Of a stretch of DNA of 36,251 nt, positions 5,519-10,789 are shown piece by piece (the first letter of the stretch is position 1; each line of letters starts with the position of its first letter). Under the pieces are notes generated by a model, which worked only from the letters and a program-made list of their open reading frames with translations, made no database searches and was not told where the DNA came from. The stretch spans positions 1 to 36,251 of IMG/VR virus record IMGVR_UViG_3300009705_000049; one strand, 5' to 3'. Source of the DNA: a virus. The position numbers were made by a program, and so were the translations under genes.

Positions 5519-5595
5519 TGGTGGGCATTCTCGGGCTTGAACCGAGGACCATCCCGTTATGAGCGGGGTGCTCTGACCAACTGAGCTAAATGCCC
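5519..5595 (-). tRNA. tRNA with CAU anticodon (Met, or Ile2)
   Basis: Acceptor GGGCATT pairs with AATGCCC; anticodon loop C-T-CAT-A-A; T-loop TTCAAGC; encoded CCA at 5519-5521. It lacks the G-C triplets of initiator anticodon stems and has a fully paired first acceptor base pair, so it is not an initiator. Elongator Met and lysidine-modified Ile2 cannot be told apart from this alone. Confidence 0.92.
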
Positions 5596-5607
5596 TATGG
5601 GGTAAAA

Positions 5608-5683
5608 TGGTGGGTCCACCGGGACTCGAACCCGGAACCTGCGGATTAAAAGTCCGATGCTCTACCAGTTGAGCTATGGACCC
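5608..5683 (-). tRNA. tRNA-Lys (UUU)
   Basis: Acceptor GGGTCCA pairs with TGGACCC; anticodon loop C-T-TTT-A-A; T-loop TTCGAGT; encoded CCA at 5608-5610. It lies 12 nt before the CAU tRNA on the minus strand. Confidence 0.95.
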
Positions 5684-5693
5684 GTTTATTGCA

Positions 5694-5894
5694 TTATTCT
5701 GTGGGCGCCTTGATTTTCTTCGGGGACTGACACAATCCTTCTTCAATCAAACTCATCGCGTGGCGACCAAACCAACCTTGTAACGTCCAAGCAAGTCCTG
5801 AATCGATCAAGTGCTGCCATGCTTCATAATACTGGGATGGGCGATCATGGGCAATAAATCCTTCTGCAATACCAATCGCATCGTAATCAGACAT
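5694..5894 (-). CDS. Conserved small phage protein (66 aa)
   Basis: The start at 5894 (M-S-D-Y-D-A-I-G) overlaps the end of the upstream gene by 8 nt and is preferred over 5906. The core is Y-Y-E-A-W-Q-H-L-I-D-S-G-L-A-W, then L-Q-G-W-F-G-R-H-A and L-I-E-E-G-L-C. Short phage proteins with E-x-A-W-x-x-L-(I/V)-D-(S/T)-G-L-A-W-x-L-Q-G-x-(F/Y)-G-R are common and uncharacterised. It ends 10 nt before tRNA-Lys, so the mRNA must be cut close to its stop codon when the tRNA matures. Confidence 0.78.
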   Translation of the reverse strand: MSDYDAIGIAEGFIAHDRPSQYYEAWQHLIDSGLAWTLQGWFGRHAMSLIEEGLCQSPKKIKAPTE

Positions 5895-6096
5895 CCATTT
5901 CACCATTGTGTAAAGTCTCTTCGTGGACTGTCAGTAGCTCACCAGTCTCCAGCAGGTGAATCACCCAGCCGCGCTCAGTGGTCTGAACTACGTCGTCGAC
6001 CTCATCGAGCGCAATACACTCACCCTCGACCTCGCACTCATCTAGCAACACCGCTGGACCTTGATCCAACCATGCTTTTACTTGCCCCGCTTTCAT
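5887..6096 (-). CDS. Small acidic protein, distant GDLV-like (69 aa)
   Basis: It opens M-K-A-G-Q-V-K-A-W, then P-A-V-L-L-D-E-C and W-V-I-H-L-L-E-T-G-E strands. Strand order and length resemble the GDLV proteins, but the GD pair is G-Q, so membership is uncertain. AAAGGAAG lies upstream of the ATG. It begins 23 nt after tRNA-Leu and is the first protein gene of the mixed tRNA operon. Confidence 0.7.
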   Translation of the reverse strand: MKAGQVKAWLDQGPAVLLDECEVEGECIALDEVDDVVQTTERGWVIHLLETGELLTVHEETLHNGEMDV

Positions 6097-6119
6097 AATA
6101 CTTCCTTTGTTAATTTAAA

Positions 6120-6206
6120 TGGTAGGACCGGCGGGAATCGAACCCGCATGCTCGATCGAGCGAGAGATTTTAAGTCTCTTGTGTCTACCAATTCCACCAC
6201 GGTCCC
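6120..6206 (-). tRNA. tRNA-Leu (UAA)
   Basis: A class II tRNA with a long variable arm (stem CGCTCG / CGAGCA). Acceptor GGGACCG pairs with CGGTCCT with one G-U pair; anticodon loop C-T-TAA-A-A; T-loop TTCGATT; encoded CCA at 6120-6122. It is the first gene after the promoter at 6222-6250. Confidence 0.95.
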
Positions 6207-6221
6207 TCTTACTACTCTACT

Positions 6222-6286
6222 ATAATACCACTACCGGCGCCGAATGTCAACCACTTTCTACACCTTTTCTGTCAAGAAGATGTCAT
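6222..6286 (-). promoter_or_regulatory. Compound TTGACA-box promoter for the tRNA/mRNA operon
   Basis: Minus strand order: box 1 ATGACA (6281-6286), 5 nt, box 2 TTGACA (6270-6275), 19 nt, -35 TTGACA (6245-6250), 17 nt, -10 TATTAT (6222-6227). The gap from box 2 to the -35 is 10 nt longer than the usual 9, about one helical turn. The first base of tRNA-Leu lies 16 nt below the -10. Confidence 0.82.
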
Positions 6287-6657
6287 CATACTTTCTTCAA
6301 CCAATCTTCCGGGCACCAATTTTCTTCCTCTTTAGACATTGATTCGTATGCCGAGGGTTTCTTGAACCATCGTATACGTGCGAACTTATATTTTGGCTTC
6401 TTGCACCAGCCATGGCCATTGTACGTAAAGAACACTTTCGCAGCTTTAGGATTATTGCAGCGGTCCATTAGCTCGTCTCGGTATTTTATTCTATCCCCGT
6501 ATCTCTTCATTGAAGTCAGGGTAGTGATCACTTCAGAAAGAGGCACGTCGAGTCCCGCTTCTTCTGAAGCATCCTCGATCTTTTCTATGACGATACCAAG
6601 CCCCTTATTCTTTCTTCGATACAAGCATACTAAATCTCCTACATTGACTTTTGGCAT
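6286..6657 (-). CDS. GDLV-family protein, long member (123 aa)
   Basis: The start at 6657 has CGGAGG upstream and is preferred to 6687. The protein opens M-P-K-V-N-V-G-D-L-V-C-L-Y-R-R-K, then G-L-G-I-V-I-E-K-I. An inserted, mostly helical segment of about 60 residues separates this from a second half with F-A-R-I-R-W-F and W-C-P-E-D-W-L-K-K-V. The end resembles the W-x-x-x-x-W-L-x-V ending of the paralog at 3755-3967. It is the only gene of its own promoter before the tRNA operon promoter. Function unknown. Confidence 0.78.
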   Translation of the reverse strand: MPKVNVGDLVCLYRRKNKGLGIVIEKIEDASEEAGLDVPLSEVITTLTSMKRYGDRIKYRDELMDRCNNPKAAKVFFTYNGHGWCKKPKYKFARIRWFKKPSAYESMSKEEENWCPEDWLKKV

Positions 6658-6677
6658 ATAACCTCCGTATAATATAT

Positions 6678-6732
6678 AGTATAGCATTGAGTTGGGCTTA
6701 ATGCAACAGTGTAGTTGTCAAGGAAATGTCAG
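6678..6732 (-). promoter_or_regulatory. Compound TTGACA-box promoter for the 6286-6657 gene
   Basis: Minus strand order: box 1 CTGACA (6727-6732), 5 nt, box 2 TTGACA (6716-6721), 9 nt, -35 TTGCAT (6701-6706), 17 nt, -10 TATACT (6678-6683). The TGA stop of the 6729-7025 gene is inside box 1. Confidence 0.82.
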
Positions 6733-7025
6733 TAGTCATCTCGTTTCGGAGCTTCTAAGATTGCGTCGATGTAGCCCGCCGGCACTTTCAAAATTATGTA
6801 ACGCCACCCCATCCACTTTGCTGAATGAAGCGTTTGAGTTAAAAATGGGTCAAGGTTATCGGAAGGATCGGCGACTTCTAAAACCAATACAATATGATTT
6901 CCACCATCGTCTGAGTCAAAGCAAACGGTAAATCGGCCGTCAAACACGCTAGCGGCATGCTGCATTAAGTTTTTCTTAGCATCACTCTTCTCTGCTTTTT
7001 CGCCACCAAAATATAAACTAGCCAT
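6729..7025 (-). CDS. Hypothetical protein (98 aa)
   Basis: The protein begins M-A-S-L-Y-F-G-G-E-K and contains F-T-V-C-F-D-S-D-D-G-G, then H-I-V-L-V-L-E-V and a W-R-Y-I-I-L-K-V-P strand, so an alpha/beta fold is likely. I recognise no family. The ATG overlaps the stop of the upstream GDLV paralog by 8 nt. Its stop codon is inside the first box of the next promoter. Confidence 0.68.
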   Translation of the reverse strand: MASLYFGGEKAEKSDAKKNLMQHAASVFDGRFTVCFDSDDGGNHIVLVLEVADPSDNLDPFLTQTLHSAKWMGWRYIILKVPAGYIDAILEAPKRDDY

Positions 7026-7269
7026 AGCTCGCTCCCCCTTTACTTAAAATTTCAATATCATCTTCTGCCCCGTCTAATATTATTAAACGGTAATCAGGAT
7101 CAAACCCGCAGGAGTGAACCACTATGGCGGACTCTCTCACGGGAGATATTTGCATCACAATCCCATATTTATAAATGGGATCGGCGCCCACTAACTTATC
7201 GGGGTAGGCAGCAAACGTCGCATGTCCTATTATCCAACGCACTAAGTCACCTTTAGAGAATCTATCCAC
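7018..7269 (-). CDS. GDLV-family small protein (83 aa)
   Basis: A GTG start at 7269 gives D-R-F-S-K-G-D-L-V-R-W after the initiator. The next elements are Y-G-I-V-M-Q-I-S and S-A-I-V-V-H-S-C-G-F, then Y-R-L-I-I-L and I-E-I-L-S-K. There is no clear Shine-Dalgarno and the gene follows glutaredoxin after 15 nt, so the start is less certain than for its relatives. It ends in an 8-nt overlap with the next gene. Function unknown. Confidence 0.7.
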   Translation of the reverse strand: MDRFSKGDLVRWIIGHATFAAYPDKLVGADPIYKYGIVMQISPVRESAIVVHSCGFDPDYRLIILDGAEDDIEILSKGGASYG

Positions 7270-7284
7270 ATAATAACTATGTAG

Positions 7285-7539
7285 CTATATGGCGTCCGGG
7301 ATAGCTAAGTGGTCTTTAAGTTGATCGTAGCCACCAATAACGATAGTTTCATGTTCAGACTGCTGAATAACAATAGGAAAAGTGGGCCAATTATATTGCT
7401 CTTTGAGCCGGCTCCTATATGTTTTGGAGAAGTCCGTTTCAACAAAAACATATTCCTTTTCTGGGTAATACTCTAACAAATCTGCGCAGGCGCGCAAGCA
7501 CGCTGGGCAATCCGTGATACCGTACACTATATAAATCAT
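7285..7539 (-). CDS. Glutaredoxin-like protein (84 aa)
   Basis: A short thioredoxin-fold protein with the redox motif C11-P-A-C14 directly after the first strand (M-I-Y-I-V-Y-G-I-T-D), the cis-proline segment T-F-P-I-V-I, and the G-G-Y-D-Q-L glutathione-side motif. The length is typical of glutaredoxins. Phage glutaredoxins commonly reduce ribonucleotide reductase, and this phage carries one at 34178-36145. The ATG overlaps the TGA of the upstream gene. Confidence 0.88.
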   Translation of the reverse strand: MIYIVYGITDCPACLRACADLLEYYPEKEYVFVETDFSKTYRSRLKEQYNWPTFPIVIQQSEHETIVIGGYDQLKDHLAIPDAI

Positions 7540-7805
7540 TCTTTTAACTTTGTTTTATATATTGTAACTACTGAACGGTTTGTCCGATAATCTACATGCA
7601 AATCACACTTACCCTTGAAGGTGTTTCTTAGATTGGACACGGTAGGTTCCGTCTTTTTTCCTTCATAGAACATTATAACTTGGGTCTGACCCCTATTAGC
7701 TAGTTTAAGGGCATCGCGATGTACCGCTTTTATTGAGGAATATACCCCCTTGAACAATTCTGCTCTCGTTGTGTCAAATAAGCAATAAATATAAATGTTA
7801 GTCAC
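7536..7805 (-). CDS. Hypothetical protein (89 aa)
   Basis: A GTG start at 7805 overlaps the stop of the preceding gene (GTGA). The protein opens T-N-I-Y-I-Y-C-L-F-D-T-T-R-A-E, includes a basic helix and ends V-V-T-I-Y-K-T-K-L-K-E. Alternating strands and helices suggest a small alpha/beta domain. No family is recognised. It is coupled to glutaredoxin downstream. Confidence 0.65.
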   Translation of the reverse strand: MTNIYIYCLFDTTRAELFKGVYSSIKAVHRDALKLANRGQTQVIMFYEGKKTEPTVSNLRNTFKGKCDLHVDYRTNRSVVTIYKTKLKE

Positions 7806-8068
7806 TGTGACACTCCCTCGCCGTTGTCCAGCATCGCAACTGTTATTTGCACAGTAGTCTCACACGCCTTCAGTTGAAGTTCTTTCTCTATGACTGCTTG
7901 TGGATTGTCGCTATTACAGGCTGTCTTATATTCTTGCTCAGCAGCTTCTAAACGCTCCATTGATTCTAGCATCATAAGAGAAGTAAATAGACCCGACGCA
8001 ATCTCTTCCACTTTCTCGGTAGCTTCAGATAGCGGACCCACCAATAAGATGTTACCTCTGGAGTTCAC
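7802..8068 (-). CDS. Hypothetical helical protein (88 aa)
   Basis: After M-N-S-R-G-N-I-L-L-V-G-P-L-S the chain is nearly all helix-forming (E-A-T-E-K-V-E-E-I-A; M-L-E-S-M-E-R-L-E-A-A-E-Q-E-Y), suggesting a helical hairpin or coiled coil. No family is recognised. It overlaps the small gene upstream by 17 nt and is coupled to the gene downstream. Confidence 0.65.
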   Translation of the reverse strand: MNSRGNILLVGPLSEATEKVEEIASGLFTSLMMLESMERLEAAEQEYKTACNSDNPQAVIEKELQLKACETTVQITVAMLDNGEGVSQ

Positions 8069-8219
8069 TGTTACCGCCCAAATCTTGAATGGTTTTAGTT
8101 AAGAACTCTTCCTGAATCTTACAGTTTAGTAACTCCTTTCTTAAAGTTTCTTTTCTATCTTGCAGAATTTGCAACTGTATCATACAAAAATCCTTCACTG
8201 TCTTTACTTGCTTATTCAT
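8052..8219 (-). CDS. Small coiled-coil protein (55 aa)
   Basis: This ORF fills the gap between its neighbours exactly: its ATG overlaps the TGA of the 8216-8458 gene (ATGA) and its TAA lies 17 nt inside the next gene. The product starts M-N-K-Q-V-K-T-V-K-D-F-C and is helical and charged (D-R-K-E-T-L-R-K-E-L-L), probably a short coiled coil. The tight fit into the overlap chain is the main evidence that it is real. Function unknown. Confidence 0.62.
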   Translation of the reverse strand: MNKQVKTVKDFCMIQLQILQDRKETLRKELLNCKIQEEFLTKTIQDLGGNSELQR

Positions 8220-8458
8220 TTCTTTTTACAACTTCCGCATCTTTGGGATTTTCTAGATTTGGTTCTCTCTTCTTTCGACATACTTATCTTTTTGAAGTTG
8301 ACAATCTTATCGGAAAACATCTTACCTCTTGCCATAGCACGAATGTCGCCGGAGTCCGGGCTGAAAGCACCACAAAGGACAACTTGATTTGTGGGTACGT
8401 GCAGGATATACTCGCCAGGAAAAACTTTGGCGCCTTCTAGAATTTCTACAAATTTCAT
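8216..8458 (-). CDS. Conserved small protein with C-terminal CxxC (80 aa)
   Basis: The N-terminal half reads F-P-G-E-Y-I-L-H-V-P-T-N-Q-V-V-L-C-G-A-F, then I-R-A-M-A-R-G-K-M-F and D-K-I-V-N-F-K-K-I, and the basic tail ends C-G-S-C-K-K-K. The P-G-E-Y-I and V-V-L-C-G-A-F blocks look like a family motif in large phages, but I cannot name a function. The C-terminal CxxC could bind metal or pair between subunits. Its start overlaps the stop of the nucleotidyltransferase gene. Confidence 0.7.
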   Translation of the reverse strand: MKFVEILEGAKVFPGEYILHVPTNQVVLCGAFSPDSGDIRAMARGKMFSDKIVNFKKISMSKEERTKSRKSQRCGSCKKK

Positions 8459-9417
8459 CCAAGCTCCATGCTCATTACATTGTCGTATGCGTTGTATTTC
8501 AAGTCGTTTAGCCTTTGCAGAGCTTCTTCTCTACGGAGAATTTTAAAAGCAATGTTTTCAGCGGAGTATTCCTGCTCTGGACTATCTAATCCTGCTCTTC
8601 TCATCGATCGGATCTTCATCTTAAGCCTTTTGATTGCGGCGAGTGCCGAGCGGGGCTTCTTCTCTGCGAACTTCTCGATCATACTTATTTGGGTTAACGT
8701 ATCGTCACTCTTAGCGCGCGCCAAAGCAAAATCAAAATGTACATCCGTGGGGTCAGGTTCGATAGCCCATGTATCTTCAAATATAGAATATACGCCGGAA
8801 GATCTATGTGCATCTCCAACGTTTTCCACATAAACCTCTACCTCGTAACCGAATATTCGAATGGTGTGCAATTCGTTCCAGCGCATGCGTGCTGCGTCAA
8901 AAAATGCTTTTACCAGCTCTGTATCTGAATCAATTTTTGCGAAGTCCACGACCAAGTGTAAGTCTATATCCGAGTACATAGACCAGTTATAGTTGGCGAG
9001 GCTACCGGTGAATCTCAGGTCAATCATTTCTGCCGGTACTTCAAGACCCTCGGCGAAGTCTTCTGCTATTCTTTTTAGGCGCCGAGCTACCTTCTTGTCT
9101 AGTTTCTTGTTCTCCCAGAAGTGTGGCTCTAGCTCAGGTTGTTTCTCAAATGATTCAGACTCTATTTCCTCACCAAGATTCCCAGTCTGCTTATCAAAGG
9201 TAACATGGGAGCCCATCTTTTGAGTGTAAGGTGGAGTATTTTTCTGGCCACCAACGTTCAGTAATTCATCACGATCTTTGGTATATGCGCGTACGCGCTT
9301 CAGGAAAGAAGGGTTCTTAGATTCTTCAATCTCTACATCTTCTTCCGGTGCTGTGCCGGCGCTGGTGGCGTCAATAGATGTTCTTTCTTCTCTTAATATT
9401 CTAAACCATTTGTCCAT
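8455..9417 (-). CDS. Nucleotidyltransferase-fold protein (320 aa)
   Basis: Residues about 136-157 contain F-T-G-S139-L followed by Y-S-D150-I-D152-L-H-L-V-V, the GS...DxD motif of the DNA polymerase beta-type nucleotidyltransferase superfamily, which transfers an NMP to protein, RNA or small molecules. A third acidic residue may be in Y-E-V-E-V-Y-V-E. The first 110 residues are polar and look disordered, opening M-D-K-W-F-R-I-L-R-E-E; the 10790-14335 protein has a similar W-F-R-Y-L-K-E-D near its start. The C-terminal 90 residues are helical and basic. Related proteins are frequent in large phages, but the substrate is unknown. Confidence 0.8.
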   Translation of the reverse strand: MDKWFRILREERTSIDATSAGTAPEEDVEIEESKNPSFLKRVRAYTKDRDELLNVGGQKNTPPYTQKMGSHVTFDKQTGNLGEEIESESFEKQPELEPHFWENKKLDKKVARRLKRIAEDFAEGLEVPAEMIDLRFTGSLANYNWSMYSDIDLHLVVDFAKIDSDTELVKAFFDAARMRWNELHTIRIFGYEVEVYVENVGDAHRSSGVYSIFEDTWAIEPDPTDVHFDFALARAKSDDTLTQISMIEKFAEKKPRSALAAIKRLKMKIRSMRRAGLDSPEQEYSAENIAFKILRREEALQRLNDLKYNAYDNVMSMELG

Positions 9418-9446
9418 GTTATAATTAGTCCTTATAAAAGTTAAAT

Positions 9447-9782
9447 CTACCCACCATCATACATGGTCTGTTCGCCATCTTCAAAGGTGATGATCGTTTT
9501 GTTTGTTGGATGTGATTTAATATGTATCTTCAAAAAATCATCAAACGCATCGAAGAACGCGATGGATCCTCTTGGCGCCGGAGTCAGCCAGTGAATAACC
9601 GTATGACCAGTAGCGAATGTGGCGCCCTCAATGACAACACCCTCGCCAGAGATCCCTGTCTCATCGCTCTGCCGGCATACTGTGAAAGTCCTGATCCCTT
9701 CGGGCGCCCTATTGCTAGGTTTCTTCGGCTTCAGATCTTCTGGTTCTGTCGACAACTCTACTATGCTCTTGGTCGCTTTCAT
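9447..9782 (-). CDS. Conserved phage hypothetical protein (111 aa)
   Basis: After a polar 30-residue start the protein reads R-T-F-T-V-C-R-Q-S-D-E-T-G-I-S-G-E-G-V-V-I-E-G-A, then V-I-H-W-L-T and I-I-T-F-E-D-G-E. The R-x-x-D-x-(S/T)-G-x-S-G-x-G-x-V-x-E-G pattern is found in small uncharacterised proteins of phages and bacteria. It is beta-rich. The ATG overlaps the TGA of the upstream gene. Confidence 0.75.
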   Translation of the reverse strand: MKATKSIVELSTEPEDLKPKKPSNRAPEGIRTFTVCRQSDETGISGEGVVIEGATFATGHTVIHWLTPAPRGSIAFFDAFDDFLKIHIKSHPTNKTIITFEDGEQTMYDGG

Positions 9783-10012
9783 GCGTCACCCTCTGGTTCT
9801 TCTTCTGCGAGTGCTTCCACGCAAATGTCTTTCATCAATTCCATCATTGCAATTTCAGAGTCCATCTCATCAGGGCAAATCTCTTCTTCCTCTGTGCAAA
9901 AAACAGTTTTTAGTTTATCTATTTTCATCTTCATATCCTTTATTGCTTTGTCCATGCTTTGTATTTTCTGCACCAGTGGTGCATAGCAAAGTGGTCCTTT
10001 CGTTTTAGCCAT
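9779..10012 (-). CDS. Hypothetical helical acidic protein (77 aa)
   Basis: It opens M-A-K-T-K-G-P-L-C-Y-A-P-L-V, then an amphipathic helix (I-Q-S-M-D-K-A-I-K-D-M-K-M-K-I-D-K-L) and an acidic, methionine-rich C-terminus. Three cysteines are present. AGGAGG lies upstream of the ATG. No family is recognised. It is the first gene after the serine protease gene and is coupled to the next gene. Confidence 0.68.
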   Translation of the reverse strand: MAKTKGPLCYAPLVQKIQSMDKAIKDMKMKIDKLKTVFCTEEEEICPDEMDSEIAMMELMKDICVEALAEEEPEGDA

Positions 10013-10026
10013 TTCTTTTCCTCCTA

Positions 10027-10788
10027 TTATAACATATCCCAGTCAATCTTGTACAGCGGAATAACTATTACAATATCTTCTAAAACATCAATTCCAAATT
10101 CTGTTGATCCTACGCTGATCGCGACAATTATCCCAATCAGTTTTCCTGAATCGCTGAACACTCCTGACCCGGACGACCCGGGCCAAGCAAAAGAATGTAC
10201 GTATACGTTCTCACTGCTATCATGCCCGCTGATCTCTCCAGCAAAAGTTAACGGACCCTGCCCGTTGGGATATCCGGTATAGTACGTGCCTCGCTGGATC
10301 GATAGATGGCTGTGCCAATCATTTGCTCTCGGGTAATCGGCGGGTATCTTAACTGCAATCCTCCCTGGGATCCTGTCTACTTGTATTATAGCATAATCGA
10401 TTCGCCTGTCAAGGATTTTAATTTCAATACACTCAAACATACCACTATCTGTCACTACTCTAATCGAGGAACATTCTCCAACGATGCCATGGCTAACTGT
10501 TATAATATAATATTGTTCATCTATGGTGAAGTACGTGCCTGATGAAGAAGAAACTGTACCTTCTTCAGAAATAGACATAACGTTTACTGCACTGTTTCTT
10601 GACTTTCTAATTGCCAATGACGCACGACGTTCTAATAATTCTGAAACATTGTTGGGGGATTGTATCTCGCTCACGCTTGACAACTGAGCATGTTTAAACG
10701 AAGAAGCCAACGCCAGCCCAACTAATAAAGAGACTAAAGTAACAGCGGACACAATTCTACCCAAGCTGCTCTTTAAGCGCGCGAACAC
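10027..10788 (-). CDS. Trypsin-like serine protease with N-terminal membrane anchor (253 aa)
   Basis: Residues 1-30 contain a basic start and the hydrophobic stretch A-V-T-L-V-S-L-L-V-G-L-A-L-A, a signal peptide or membrane anchor. The PA-clan catalytic triad is visible: H100 in T-V-S-H-G-I, D131 in R-R-I-D-Y-A-I-I, and S206 in P-G-S-S-G-S-G-V. Length and motif order fit a compact S1-type protease without a PDZ domain. It starts with GTG one base after the stop of the 1181-residue gene, so the two may be co-expressed. It could act in the periplasm, at the envelope, or on virion proteins; the substrate is unknown. Confidence 0.85.
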   Translation of the reverse strand: MFARLKSSLGRIVSAVTLVSLLVGLALASSFKHAQLSSVSEIQSPNNVSELLERRASLAIRKSRNSAVNVMSISEEGTVSSSSGTYFTIDEQYYIITVSHGIVGECSSIRVVTDSGMFECIEIKILDRRIDYAIIQVDRIPGRIAVKIPADYPRANDWHSHLSIQRGTYYTGYPNGQGPLTFAGEISGHDSSENVYVHSFAWPGSSGSGVFSDSGKLIGIIVAISVGSTEFGIDVLEDIVIVIPLYKIDWDML

Positions 10789-10789
10789 T

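Noticed and set aside
5513-5746. A 77-codon minus-strand ORF crossing two tRNAs
   Set aside because: It reads through tRNA-Met and tRNA-Lys; its I-A-Q-L-V-E-H-R type sequence is the usual translation of tRNA genes and has no separate ribosome site.
10013-10032. TATAAT at the end of the serine protease gene as a promoter for the 9779-10012 gene
   Set aside because: A consensus -10 is present but no acceptable -35 occurs at 16-18 nt; it overlaps stop and Shine-Dalgarno bases and is probably chance.
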